The notes under the pieces are model-generated. The model had not been told where the DNA came from and did no database searches. It was given only the letters and a program-made list of their open reading frames with translations. Position numbers and translations under genes: made by a program. Below are positions 1-8,288 of a stretch of 64,000 nucleotides of DNA, in pieces (the first letter of the stretch is position 1; every line of letters starts with the position of its first letter). The stretch is taken from the NCBI RefSeq assembly GCF_001045435.1, contig NZ_LFNG01000009.1:1-64000 (forward strand). The letters are read 5' to 3'. The DNA is from Chryseobacterium koreense CCUG 49689. GTDB taxonomy: Bacteria; Bacteroidota; Bacteroidia; Flavobacteriales; Weeksellaceae.

Positions 1-252
1 GGTACGGTCGAGGTTTCGGGAACTCTCGAAGCTGATTTCCTCGATGCTGGATTTGTAGTGGAACCTGGCGTTCTTAATGCTTCTCTCGATGCGTCTGTTG
101 TGTCTTTCGTCCCATTCGGCGTCTACAAGCATCGAGACAAACTCATCGATGGTGTAATGGTCTGTTTTTCAGCTTTCAACCGCGGCTTGGAAGGAGCTGT
201 GCATGCCGTGGAGCTGCATCTGTTTCATTTTGGTAAGGGTGGGTTCGTTCAT
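1..252 (-). pseudogene. istB: IstB-type transposition helper ATPase, 5' part, interrupted by an in-frame stop
   Basis: Translation from the ATG at 252-250 gives an IstB-like N-terminus (MNEPTLTKMKQMQLHGM). The frame meets TGA at 171-169, codon 28, directly after residues AAVES. The same frame then continues without further stops to the window edge with typical IstB sequence: YTIDEFVSMLVDAEWDER followed by RRIERSIKNARFHYKSSIEE. IstB proteins are AAA+ ATPases that assist the IstA transposase; the ATPase core would lie beyond the edge. A single base change (for example GGA to TGA) would explain the stop. Restart at a downstream codon is possible but would lose the N-terminal DNA-binding segment. 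It sits 76 bases after istA. Confidence 0.75.
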
Positions 253-328
253 AATTTGGATGGTTTTTGATTGTTGTTTTTGTTTGTTTCTTGATTCTTT
301 TCTCTTTTCTCTTGGTTTCTGTTTACCA

Positions 329-1882
329 TCAGTTGTAATAATGTTTTCCGCGGATATTGGCATGCTCGGGAAGCTGATCTCCGCTGTGCTGTTCTTCCTC
401 AGGGCTGCGCTGGTCCAGGTTGTTCTCCAAAATCCGTTCGATGGCTTTGTAGCTGAAGTTTTCGAACTCTTGACCGCGCTTGCAGGCGTTGATCAGGCGT
501 TCTCTGCCCACCCTTTTCTCGAAGCTCAGTATTCCCATACAACTCTTGTAGGCCTGTTCCGGATGGTTTCTGCTCTCAATGATTTGCAGGATATAATCGC
601 CTACTGCCGGATCGATCCCGCCTGCCCAGTCCAAAAACCGGGACGCACTCCATTCCGACACGAAGCGGTGCGTGCTGGCCAGATGGGCGGGCTCGGTAGT
701 ATAAGAGAAGGGCTTGTAACTGCGTTTGTGAAGGGCTATCCTGTTGTATTTGTGGTAAATTTCCACAGTGCTTGAGGTGTACAGTATCTTGACTTTCTTG
801 CGGATGTAAGGGTATGGCACGCTGTAGTAAGCCTTGTCATGCCCCAGCAGCACATGTCCGTTTTTCATGACGGTGGCAACGCACTGGTATTTAATCTCGA
901 AGCGTGTCGCAGGCAGCGGCCGAAGCACAGGCTTTTCGTCCTCCAGAAAAAGATCCTTCCGTGAATAGGGACGATTGGTCAGTTTTCGTTCATTATGGAT
1001 GGCCAGAAGCCGCCATATCTCGGTATTGAGTTCCCCAAGGCTGTAGAACTTCCTGTCCTTGAGATAGGCGTAAATCCTCCGGTAAAGGATCTTTACCGCA
1101 CCCTCTACCAGAGATTTATCCCTTGGTTTGTAAACTCTTGCAGGAAGAATGGAGGTGTCGTAATGTTCCGCCAGATCTGCCAAAGTCTCGTTGATGGTAG
1201 GTTCGTAGCGGTTGCTCTTTACTACGGCTGATTTAAGGTTGTCAGGAACAATGGCCGCCGGAACACCTTCAAAATGGATCATCGCGTTCTCCACCGAACG
1301 TACAAAATCCTCCTTCTTCTGGCTCGGTGAGGCTTCCGCATAGGTGTACTGGCTTGCGCCAAGGATGGCGACGAAGAACTGTATCTCGCGGGATTCACCC
1401 GTGGTGCGGTCGTACACCAAAAGGGTTTGCCCGGCGTAGTCCACATACATCTTGTCGCCGCTCTTGTGCTGCATACGCATCACAGGGTTCACCTGTTTGC
1501 TCCAAATCCGGTAATAGTGCCGAAACTGGGACTCCTGAAAACCGTCTTTATGCTGGGAGATATACTCCTCCCACATCATGCGCACGGTGACACCGACCTT
1601 CTTCAGTTCTCTTTCCATTCCCGGAAAATATTCGTGCAAAATCCGAACTTTAGGGCTTACGGGCTCGTTTTTCCCCTGCGAAAATAGAAGTTCGAGTTCC
1701 GAGTCGCTCTTCTCGGCAATATCTTCAGGTCCAAGACCTAACCCTTTTAAAAGGGAAATGTACTTCTTGACGGTGTTGCGAGATAGGGAAAGATAGTTGC
1801 TGATAAACAGCTTGCTCTTGCCCGAATGGTGCATTTTGATTGCTTTTCTGATCTTGTTCATGTCTGTTAAGTGGTTTGCCAT
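329..1882 (-). CDS. istA: IS21-family transposase IstA
   Basis: This 517-residue protein has the length and layout of IstA. A helix-turn-helix lies at about residues 22-45 (LFISNYLSLSRNTVKKYISL). An RNase H-like DDE catalytic core follows, with candidate acidic residues D148 (in YVDYAGQ), D214 (in VPDNLKSAVV) and E260 (in DKSLVEGAV). A C-terminal Mu-transposase-like beta-barrel region comes after that. IstA cuts and joins the element ends; IstB is its helper ATPase. The frame is intact, so this half of the element looks functional even though the adjoining istB has a premature stop. The start is the first ATG after the terminal repeats. Confidence 0.93.
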   Translation of the reverse strand: MANHLTDMNKIRKAIKMHHSGKSKLFISNYLSLSRNTVKKYISLLKGLGLGPEDIAEKSDSELELLFSQGKNEPVSPKVRILHEYFPGMERELKKVGVTVRMMWEEYISQHKDGFQESQFRHYYRIWSKQVNPVMRMQHKSGDKMYVDYAGQTLLVYDRTTGESREIQFFVAILGASQYTYAEASPSQKKEDFVRSVENAMIHFEGVPAAIVPDNLKSAVVKSNRYEPTINETLADLAEHYDTSILPARVYKPRDKSLVEGAVKILYRRIYAYLKDRKFYSLGELNTEIWRLLAIHNERKLTNRPYSRKDLFLEDEKPVLRPLPATRFEIKYQCVATVMKNGHVLLGHDKAYYSVPYPYIRKKVKILYTSSTVEIYHKYNRIALHKRSYKPFSYTTEPAHLASTHRFVSEWSASRFLDWAGGIDPAVGDYILQIIESRNHPEQAYKSCMGILSFEKRVGRERLINACKRGQEFENFSYKAIERILENNLDQRSPEEEQHSGDQLPEHANIRGKHYYN

Positions 1883-1967
1883 TATCCGCTGCTTTTTTAC
1901 AGCGAATTTATGAGCTTAACATCATGAAAAAAGACAAGCTAAAATGAATGAAAATGGAAAGAAAATC

Positions 1968-2057
1968 AGGTGGTCAATTTGCTCCGAATCTCGGTGGTCA
2001 ATTTAAACCGAAATTCACTGGTCACTTTGCTCCGAAATCAGGTGGTCAATTTGACCG
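1968..2057 (-). repeat. IS21 multiple terminal repeats, exact 24-base period
   Basis: The sequence TGGTCA recurs at 1971, 1995, 2019 and 2043, exactly 24 bases apart. Copies 1 and 3 continue TTTGCTCCGAA and copy 2 continues TTTAAACCGAA. Copy 4 reads TGGTCAATTTGACCG and then departs from the consensus, so the element probably ends in or just before it. Repeated binding sites at the ends are typical of IS21 elements and serve as transposase binding sites. Confidence 0.8.
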
Positions 2058-2090
2058 TTTTTTCCACCTGAAAAAGAGAACTTTAAAAAC

Positions 2091-3056
2091 TTGTTTAATC
2101 TTGAAATAGGCAAAAAAGCCGTAGTTCTGATTGAACTAGATAAAACTTTGTTTGAACTATTTGATGTTTTTACGAAAGAAGAGTCTTTGCTGAATCTATG
2201 GTCTATTAAGACACAGGCAAAAATGAAAACTTTCAAAAAGCATTTGAAAACATTTGATGAAAATCTAAGTTTTAAATCCCTGGATGAAAACAAATTAATA
2301 AAATACCAATATTTTTTACAAGATGATCTAAAACTCCAAAACTCCACAGCCTTAAAAAATTTTTCGTTCCTCCGGTGGTTTTTAAGATGGGCGACTAAAA
2401 AAGGTTTTAATGAAAACAAAGCATTTGAACTTTTTAAACCGAAGCTCAAAACTATTCAGAAAAAGATAATTTTTCTTACTCAACCCGAGCTAAGTAAATT
2501 GAAGAATTTTGACATTCCAAAAGAGAAAAAATATTTAGAAAGGGTGAGAGATGTTTTTATGTTCCAATGTTTTACCGGTTTGAGATATTCGGATGTAGAA
2601 AATTTAAAACGAAGTGACATTAAAGATAATTCCATCGAAATAATAACAGTTAAAACTTCTGATAGTTTAATTATTGAACTTAATGATCACAGCAGAGCAA
2701 TACTTGAAAAATATAAAGATGAAGTATATGAAAAATCTAAAGCTTTGCCAGTGATTAGCAATCAAAAAATGAATGAATATTTACGGGAACTAACGGAATT
2801 GGCAGAAATTGATGAACCGATTCGCGAAACCTACTATAAAGGTAATCAGAAATTCGATGAAGTTTCCCCAAAATACGCGCTTATGAGCTCTCACGCCGGG
2901 AGACGAACTTTTATCTGCAACGCTTTGGCTTTAGGAATTCCACCGCAGGTCGTGATGAAGTGGACAGGTCACAGTGATTATTCTGCAATGAAGCCCTATA
3001 TTGATATTGCAGATCAAACTAAAATAAATGCGATGGCAAAGTTTAATATGCTGTAA
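2091..3056 (+). CDS. Tyrosine recombinase/integrase, 5'-truncated next to the IS21 end
   Basis: The catalytic domain is complete: R165 (TGLRYSD), K188, H268 and R271 (SHAGRRTF), H294 (WTGHSDYS) and nucleophile Y303 (MKPYIDI). A SAM-like core-binding domain spans about residues 38-105. Related Bacteroidota integrases are near 400 residues and begin with an arm-DNA-binding domain, which is missing here. The frame is open from 2055, just inside the IS border, and its first possible start is TTG at 2091; the first ATG is at 2223 (Met45). This is probably the integrase that brought in the adjacent metal island. Without the arm domain it is unlikely to work normally. Confidence 0.82.
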   Translation: MFNLEIGKKAVVLIELDKTLFELFDVFTKEESLLNLWSIKTQAKMKTFKKHLKTFDENLSFKSLDENKLIKYQYFLQDDLKLQNSTALKNFSFLRWFLRWATKKGFNENKAFELFKPKLKTIQKKIIFLTQPELSKLKNFDIPKEKKYLERVRDVFMFQCFTGLRYSDVENLKRSDIKDNSIEIITVKTSDSLIIELNDHSRAILEKYKDEVYEKSKALPVISNQKMNEYLRELTELAEIDEPIRETYYKGNQKFDEVSPKYALMSSHAGRRTFICNALALGIPPQVVMKWTGHSDYSAMKPYIDIADQTKINAMAKFNML

Positions 3057-3252
3057 TCTGATTTAATCTGATTTTGTTTCCGGTAGATAATTATGTGATC
3101 TGTGAGGTCTCTCTGTGGAATAACACTACAAGAACGTCTTTCGCGAAGCACATGATTAATAATAAATAATGGCTTACCAAAATACTTTTTCTAACTTATC
3201 ACCGCGAAAATTTTTGCAATGCAGTAAGGATTCAGAAGATGAAATTAAATTT

Positions 3253-3275
3253 AGCGGGCTGCGGTCCGCTTTTTC
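3253..3275 (+). terminator. Intrinsic terminator-like hairpin
   Basis: AGCGG and CCGCT arms enclose an 8-base GC-rich loop and are followed by TTTT. It lies between the integrase and the promoter of the copper operon and would insulate the two. Otherwise 3057-3309 shows no convincing gene. Confidence 0.5.
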
Positions 3276-3309
3276 ATCACAATCTTCAATTAAGTTAAAA
3301 ATAATTTCC

Positions 3310-3317
3310 TATATTTG
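3310..3317 (+). promoter_or_regulatory. -7 box of the copper operon (TATATTTG)
   Basis: TATATTTG matches the Bacteroidota TAnnTTTG -7 consensus and sits 17 bases before the ATG at 3335. The 13-base context TTTCCTATATTTG is identical to that upstream of the second metal module at 18342-18354. No clear -33 TTG is seen. Confidence 0.6.
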
Positions 3318-3334
3318 TACTGTTTTACTTTATA

Positions 3335-3751
3335 ATGCAAGGAAATTTAAAAACTTTATTGCTTTCCCTCACACTCGCGTTATTTCTGGCGCCGGGGATT
3401 TCCTTAGCCTGCAGTAAAAAGAACAAGCAGATTTTGAAATCAGAGGCTCATGCCGAAACTTTCATTAAACAGTCATTCGCGAAATTTCATCCGTCTTGCG
3501 ACAGCGGCGATTGCAAAGATGAGTGCTGTCACCCCCAATCTCACAATTGTCAAACGGAAGGATGCTCAGGAAACTGCAGCGGCAACCTTTGCAGTTCTGC
3601 TCAGTACACTGTTTTTGCGGACAATAAATTTTTAGAGGATTCTAAAAATGGAATGTCCGGTTACTATGACAAAAATTCTAATTTCTATTATCAGAATCCC
3701 CTGTACTCAGGTGGATTCCATACCATTTGGGAACCGCCCAAAATAGGTTAA
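3335..3751 (+). CDS. Small secreted Cys-rich protein leading the copper operon
   Basis: This 138-residue protein has an N-terminal hydrophobic signal (residues 8-25) ending near Cys26. A cysteine-dense core follows at about residues 53-85, with CDSGDCKDECC, CQTEGCSGNCSGNLC and nearby histidines. Its C-terminus reads FHTIWEPPKIG. The gene at 18359 encodes a shorter protein with the same plan: signal, Cys cluster, Phe/Tyr-rich segment and final IWQPPQLG. Small proteins of this type (I believe the DUF6660 family) occur beside RND metal pumps in Bacteroidota. A periplasmic metal-binding role is likely from the cysteines, but no biochemical function is established here. It is the first gene after the TATATTTG promoter. 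Confidence 0.7.
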   Translation: MQGNLKTLLLSLTLALFLAPGISLACSKKNKQILKSEAHAETFIKQSFAKFHPSCDSGDCKDECCHPQSHNCQTEGCSGNCSGNLCSSAQYTVFADNKFLEDSKNGMSGYYDKNSNFYYQNPLYSGGFHTIWEPPKIG

Positions 3752-3976
3752 TACCTTCTATTACATCCCGTATTATGTCCGGTCGTGAAGTGTTTTGGCA
3801 CTTTATCCCTGATTATTTAACGGCGCTGTATTTCCCTTCGAACTGCCACTTCTCCTTTAAGAGTAAATTTCACAAAAGAATTTTCTTTTTTGAGCAAGGA
3901 CACCTTGAAGATTAGGATCTTCGTAAGCAGTTTCTAAACACGGAGGCTCAAAAATTAACCTATAATCTAAAATTTA

Positions 3977-4363
3977 ATGAAGAATATTCTTTTGGGAATA
4001 CTCGCTTTTATAGCAGTATTCCTCGTTTCCTGCACCAATACAAAAGCAGAAAATACCCAAATTACCAATGCACAGTTTAAGACGGGCGACATTGTTCCCC
4101 ACGACCAGGTTTGTATGGTAAACAATGCCTACATGGGCAAAAAACAGCTCGAAGTAAAACATGATGGTAAGACGTATTACGGCTGCTGCGAAAACTGCAA
4201 GCTCAGAATCCCGCAGGAAGAAAACGCACGCATGGCCTACGATCCTATATCTCATCAACTCATCGATAAAGCAACCGCTATTATTGCAATCTCCGATAAG
4301 AATGATAACGTCGTGTACTTCGAAAATAAAGCAAACTACGAAGCCTTTTTCAATAAAAAATAA
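3977..4363 (+). CDS. Lipoprotein with YHS/TRASH-like metal-binding domain
   Basis: The 128-residue product starts with a lipoprotein signal (FLVSC, Cys19). The core VCMVNNAYMGKKQLEV followed by YYGCCENCKLRIP resembles the YHS/TRASH type of small metal-binding domain (MlpB-like in Bacteroidota), with Cys ligands at about residues 46, 71, 72 and 75. In copper clusters such proteins are thought to bind Cu in the periplasm. It follows the Cys-rich leader by 225 bases, a stretch with no convincing gene, and precedes the DUF3347 lipoprotein by 23 bases. The exact function is inferred from family and neighbours. Confidence 0.7.
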   Translation: MKNILLGILAFIAVFLVSCTNTKAENTQITNAQFKTGDIVPHDQVCMVNNAYMGKKQLEVKHDGKTYYGCCENCKLRIPQEENARMAYDPISHQLIDKATAIIAISDKNDNVVYFENKANYEAFFNKK

Positions 4364-4386
4364 ATAACCTTTAAACTTATAAAAAA

Positions 4387-5010
4387 ATGAAAACAGTATT
4401 ATTCAGCCTTTTGGCCATCGGCACATTTGCATTCACTTCTTGTAAAGAAAATAAAGAACAGAAAAGCACCACTGAAACATCCATGCAGCATGACATGAGC
4501 ACAATGTCCGACAGTGTAGCGATGGACAATATGCCTATGGACGCAAAGGTAACCGTAATCGACGCAAAAAAAACTTCCGCTGATCTTTCGGAACTTTTTT
4601 CCCATTACACCCACCTTACATTCGCTTTGTCCGGAGATGATGATAAAGAAGCGGTAAGTGCAGCAAAAGGGATCCTGGCCTCCTTTCCTAAAATAGAAAA
4701 GAGCGGGTTTTCCGCTGAACAGAAGAAAGAATTTGCTGACCTCGAATCAAGCATCCGGGAACACGCCGAGCACATTGCAGATAATGCCGGAAAAATTGAT
4801 CATCAGCGCGAACACCTGGACATAATGAGTGCAGATTTTTACGACCTACTGAAGGATTTCGGAACTCCAAAACCGGTGTACAAAATATTCTGCCCAATGT
4901 TTAATGACAACAAAGGAGCATTCTGGCTTAGCGATTCACGTGAGGTGAAGAATCCCTATTACGGCAAAGAAATGCTGTCGTGTGGCGAGGTTCAGGAAAA
5001 GATTAAGTGA
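4387..5010 (+). CDS. DUF3347 lipoprotein, putative periplasmic copper-binding protein
   Basis: The 207-residue product has a lipobox ending at Cys19 (TFAFTSC). A Met/His-rich stretch follows (about residues 33-53: MQHDMSTMSDSVAMDNMPM), then a helical DUF3347 domain. The domain includes EHLDIMSADFYDLLKDFG and the typical ending IFCPMFNDNKGAFWLS. DUF3347 domains are found in or beside CusB adaptors of Bacteroidota and are believed to hold copper or hand it to the efflux complex. It lies 14 bases before the pump gene and is surely co-transcribed with it. Confidence 0.85.
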   Translation: MKTVLFSLLAIGTFAFTSCKENKEQKSTTETSMQHDMSTMSDSVAMDNMPMDAKVTVIDAKKTSADLSELFSHYTHLTFALSGDDDKEAVSAAKGILASFPKIEKSGFSAEQKKEFADLESSIREHAEHIADNAGKIDHQREHLDIMSADFYDLLKDFGTPKPVYKIFCPMFNDNKGAFWLSDSREVKNPYYGKEMLSCGEVQEKIK

Positions 5011-5024
5011 AAACATACTGAACC

Positions 5025-6308
5025 ATGATTCAAAATTTAATTAAACTGTCCCTCCGCAACAGGTATTTCGTTTTGCTAATTGCAACCGGCCTTTTTATCT
5101 GGGGTATTTTTGCGGTAAGGGACAATCCCATCGATGCGATCCCCGATCTGAGTGAGAATCAGGTCATCGTTTTTACAGAATGGATGGGCAGAAGCCCCCA
5201 GATTATTGAAGATCAGGTTACTTTCCCACTGGTCAGCAACCTTCAGGGCATTCCTAAAATTAAGAACATCCGGGCTTCTTCCATGTTTGGGATGAGTTTC
5301 GTATATGTCATTTTCGAAGATAATGTGGACATCTATTGGGCCAGAACGCGGGTAATGGAACGGCTCAACTATGCCCAGCGTTTACTCCCGCAAGACGTTA
5401 CGCCTACTCTCGGACCGGATGGCACCGGTGTAGGTCACGTCTTCTGGTACCATTTCGATGCACCCAAAATGGATTTGGGAGACCAGCGCGCCCTCCAGGA
5501 CTGGTATGTAAAGTTTGCGCTTCAGACGGTTCCCGGTGTGGCGGAAGTGGCCTCCTTTGGCGGTTTCGAAAAACAGTATCAACTCATTGTAGATCCAGTA
5601 AAACTGCAATACTATAACGTCTCCCTGATGGATGTGATGAACAAAGTGAAAGCCAACAATAATGATGTGGGCGGACGTAAATTTGAGATGGCCGATATGG
5701 CCTACATCATTCGCGGTCTGGGTTACATCAAGAACGTAGCCGATATCGAAGAAATTGCTTTGGGAAATTACAACGGTATTCCCGTGCGGGTCAAAGATAT
5801 TGGCTCTGTACAGATGGGTGGTGATCTGCGTCTGGGTATTTTTGATGCAGACGGTGAAGGCGAAGTCGTGGGCGGTATCGTGGTGGCACGGTATGGCGAA
5901 AATGCGGATAAGGTCATCAACGATGTGAAAGAGAAAATGAAGGATGTAGAAAAAGGCCTGCCCGAAGGCGTCACTTTCAAAACATCGTACGACCGCAGTA
6001 CTCTGATTGAAGGGGCAATCGACAATATTAAAACCAAGCTGATCGAAGAGATCATCGTGGTCGCCATCATTGTTATTCTGTTCCTCTTTCACTGGCGAAG
6101 TGCATTCAGTATCATTATTCAGATTCCGGTCACCATTGCCATCAGCTTTATTCTGCTCAATGCGTTTGGACTTTCATCCAATATCATGTCGCTTACCGGA
6201 ATTGCACTGGCAATCGGGGTGATCGTAGATAACGGAATTATCATGTCTGAAAATGCGTATAAAAATCTCTCCGATTGGCAGAACCATCATCAAAATAAAA
6301 ACCCATAA
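5025..6308 (+). CDS. cusA: CusA-type RND metal pump, N-terminal half (split gene)
   Basis: These 427 residues correspond to the first half of a CusA/CzcA inner-membrane RND pump, which exports Cu(I)/Ag(I) using proton influx. Visible are TM1 (residues 14-30), the porter subdomains and TM2-TM4. TM4 carries the expected acidic residue (GVIVDNGIIM, D near 402). The protein stops at NLSDWQNHHQNKNP, in the cytosolic loop before TM5. The next gene starts two bases later and supplies TM5-TM12, so together the two make one full-length pump of about 1,080 residues. A run of five A at 6297-6301 lies just before the stop; one extra A would join the frames. Whether this is a frameshift, sequencing error or working gene fission cannot be told from the sequence. 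Confidence 0.9.
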   Translation: MIQNLIKLSLRNRYFVLLIATGLFIWGIFAVRDNPIDAIPDLSENQVIVFTEWMGRSPQIIEDQVTFPLVSNLQGIPKIKNIRASSMFGMSFVYVIFEDNVDIYWARTRVMERLNYAQRLLPQDVTPTLGPDGTGVGHVFWYHFDAPKMDLGDQRALQDWYVKFALQTVPGVAEVASFGGFEKQYQLIVDPVKLQYYNVSLMDVMNKVKANNNDVGGRKFEMADMAYIIRGLGYIKNVADIEEIALGNYNGIPVRVKDIGSVQMGGDLRLGIFDADGEGEVVGGIVVARYGENADKVINDVKEKMKDVEKGLPEGVTFKTSYDRSTLIEGAIDNIKTKLIEEIIVVAIIVILFLFHWRSAFSIIIQIPVTIAISFILLNAFGLSSNIMSLTGIALAIGVIVDNGIIMSENAYKNLSDWQNHHQNKNP

Positions 6309-6310
6309 CA

Positions 6311-8281
6311 ATGAAAACCAACTGGTTAAAAAATATATTCAGAAAGAAAGATAAGGAGAAAGACAGTTACGTTAAAATTCCCGAAGACATTCGGATGAAG
6401 ATTATCGAAAAATCATCCTTACAGGTATCCAGAGGCGTATTTTTTTCTACGGTGATTATCGTGGTTTCTTTTCTCCCCGTATTTATGTTGACAGGTCAGG
6501 AAGGTAAACTTTTTCACCCCCTGGCGTTTACCAAAACCTTTATCCTGATCGTTGATGCAATCCTGGTGCTTACCCTTGCACCGGTGCTGATCTCCTTTTT
6601 TATGAAGGGTAAATTTAAGGACGATAATAAAAACCCAATAAACAGGGGCCTGGAGCGGGTGTACGAACCCATCATTCGCTGGTGCATGGAATGGAAAAAA
6701 ACGACCCTCGGAATCAATATTCTTGCCCTTCTCATCAGCATCCCTTTAATTATGAACCTCGGCCGTGAGTTTATGCCGCCCTTAGATGAAGGATCTTTGC
6801 TCTTTATGCCGGTCACTTTGCCTGATATTTCCAACTCCGAAGCTAAAAGATTACTGCAGGTACAGGATAAAATCATTAAAGGAGTCCCCGAAGTGGATCA
6901 TGTCCTCGGAAAAGCAGGAAGAGCCAACACAGCGACAGATAATTCACCCATTTCAATGATTGAAACCATTATTTTGTTGAAGCCTCAGGACGAATGGCGC
7001 GACGGCCTTACAAAAGATGATCTTATTAATGAATTGAATGCCAAACTGCAGATTCCGGGCGTAACTAATGGCTGGACTATGCCGATTTCCAACCGGATCA
7101 ATATGCTTTCCACAGGGATTAGAACTGACGTTGGGGTGAAGGTGTATGGACAGAATCTGGATAGTATCGCGGTCCTTTCCGAAAAAATAAAAAAGGAACT
7201 CACCGGTATTGAAGGAATAAAAGACATGTACGTAGAACCGATTACCGGCGGAAAATATGTGGATATTGAAGTGAAACGCGAAGAAATAGGAAGATACGGC
7301 CTAAGTGTGGATGACGTAAATGCCGTGGTGGAAAGTGCCCTCGGCGGAATGAAACTCACCACCACCGTGGAAGGCCGACAGCGCTTTTCGGTAAACGCCA
7401 GATACGGCCAGGATTTCAGAAATAATTTGGAATCTCTGAGAAGACTCCCAATGCAAACGATGGAATTTGGTTCCATCCCCCTGAGTGCAGTGGCCGACGT
7501 TCGCCTGACTGAAGGTCCTCCAATGATCAATTCGGAAAACGCAATGTTGCGCGGAACCGTTCTGTTCAACGTGCGTGACCGGGATTTGGGCAGCACCGTA
7601 GAAGAAGCACAGAAAAAACTCAACAGCATGGTCACCAAAATGCCCAAAGGCTATTTCGTGGAATGGAGCGGCCAGTATGAAAACCTGATTCGCGGCGAGC
7701 AGACCTTAAAGATGATTATGCCCCTCGTATTAATCGTGATCTTTCTTTCCATGTACTTTGCATTCAATTCTTACCGTGAAGCTTTCTTTAATCTCATCAG
7801 TATTCCTTTTGCCTTAATCGGCGGTGTCTTTATGATTTCGATTTGGGGCGTCAATCTCTCTGTAGCTGTAGCAGTCGGCTTTATTGCACTGTTCGGACTT
7901 GCGGTAGAAACCGGAATTGTGATGGTCATTTACCTGAACGATGCCATGATTCAGCTTATTGCCAAAAATGGAAACTCACGGGAGACCATTACCAATGAAG
8001 AACTTCGTGAATATGTAATCAATGGTGCAGCCAAAAGATTAAGACCTAAAATTATGACCGTGTGTGTCACCCTCTTCGGACTTGTACCCATCCTTTGGAG
8101 CCACGGCGTGGGAAGTGATATGATGAAACCAATCGTATTACCCATGGTCGGTGGCGTTTTTACTTCGGCAATTCACATCCTTTTGGTAACACCTGTTATC
8201 TTTTATATGCAGAAAAGAGTGGGAACTGAACAAACTGGGGAAAATCGACGTGCTCGACGCTTCCCATTAATCCTTAAATGA
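6311..8281 (+). CDS. cusA: CusA-type RND metal pump, C-terminal half (split gene)
   Basis: This 656-residue protein starts with a basic segment (NWLKNIFRKKDKEKDSY) and then the normal CusA region beginning at TM5 (VFFSTVIIVVSFLPVFML). It includes the second large periplasmic porter domain (LGREFMPPLDEGSLLFMP) and TM8-TM12 (from IMPLVLIVIFLSMYF). The -1 frame is open back to 6299, within the coding region of the first half, so a single-base change in the A5 run restores one continuous pump. As it stands, TAACAATG places stop and start two bases apart, which would favour coupled translation. No residue of the family's usual core appears to be missing across the junction. Confidence 0.9.
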   Translation: MKTNWLKNIFRKKDKEKDSYVKIPEDIRMKIIEKSSLQVSRGVFFSTVIIVVSFLPVFMLTGQEGKLFHPLAFTKTFILIVDAILVLTLAPVLISFFMKGKFKDDNKNPINRGLERVYEPIIRWCMEWKKTTLGINILALLISIPLIMNLGREFMPPLDEGSLLFMPVTLPDISNSEAKRLLQVQDKIIKGVPEVDHVLGKAGRANTATDNSPISMIETIILLKPQDEWRDGLTKDDLINELNAKLQIPGVTNGWTMPISNRINMLSTGIRTDVGVKVYGQNLDSIAVLSEKIKKELTGIEGIKDMYVEPITGGKYVDIEVKREEIGRYGLSVDDVNAVVESALGGMKLTTTVEGRQRFSVNARYGQDFRNNLESLRRLPMQTMEFGSIPLSAVADVRLTEGPPMINSENAMLRGTVLFNVRDRDLGSTVEEAQKKLNSMVTKMPKGYFVEWSGQYENLIRGEQTLKMIMPLVLIVIFLSMYFAFNSYREAFFNLISIPFALIGGVFMISIWGVNLSVAVAVGFIALFGLAVETGIVMVIYLNDAMIQLIAKNGNSRETITNEELREYVINGAAKRLRPKIMTVCVTLFGLVPILWSHGVGSDMMKPIVLPMVGGVFTSAIHILLVTPVIFYMQKRVGTEQTGENRRARRFPLILK

Positions 8282-8288
8282 TTACAAA

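Larger units (their letters stand above)
1..2040 (-). mobile_element. IS21-family insertion sequence, partial (runs off the left edge)
   Basis: The element is read on the minus strand and contains istA followed by the beginning of istB, the standard IS21 order. Its istA-proximal end lies in a block of repeated termini at about 1968-2057; the exact last base is uncertain between about 2040 and 2057. The other end is outside the window, so target duplication cannot be checked. It abuts a tyrosine recombinase that lacks its N-terminal part, which suggests insertion into, or deletion next to, that gene. Confidence 0.85.

Noticed and set aside
160-175. TGA in istB as selenocysteine codon
   Set aside because: No selenocysteine insertion element or family precedent; a nonsense mutation is simpler.
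203-775. Plus-strand open frame of 190 codons at the left end
   Set aside because: It lies opposite istA and istB, which carry clear transposase motifs.
3169-3417. Plus-strand frame of 82 codons between integrase and copper operon
   Set aside because: It runs through the terminator hairpin and the TATATTTG promoter and overlaps the leader gene.
3727-3915. Plus-strand frame of 62 codons after the first Cys-rich gene
   Set aside because: It has no signal, motif or promoter, and it overlaps the tail of the leader gene.
5382-6092. Minus-strand open frame of 236 codons
   Set aside because: It lies fully inside the conserved CusA N-terminal half and has no own features.
6290-6311. Programmed -1 frameshift site in cusA
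   Set aside because: The A5 run would allow the right shift, but the heptamer is T AAA AAC and not a canonical X XXY YYZ site, and no downstream structure is evident. Kept only as one alternative.
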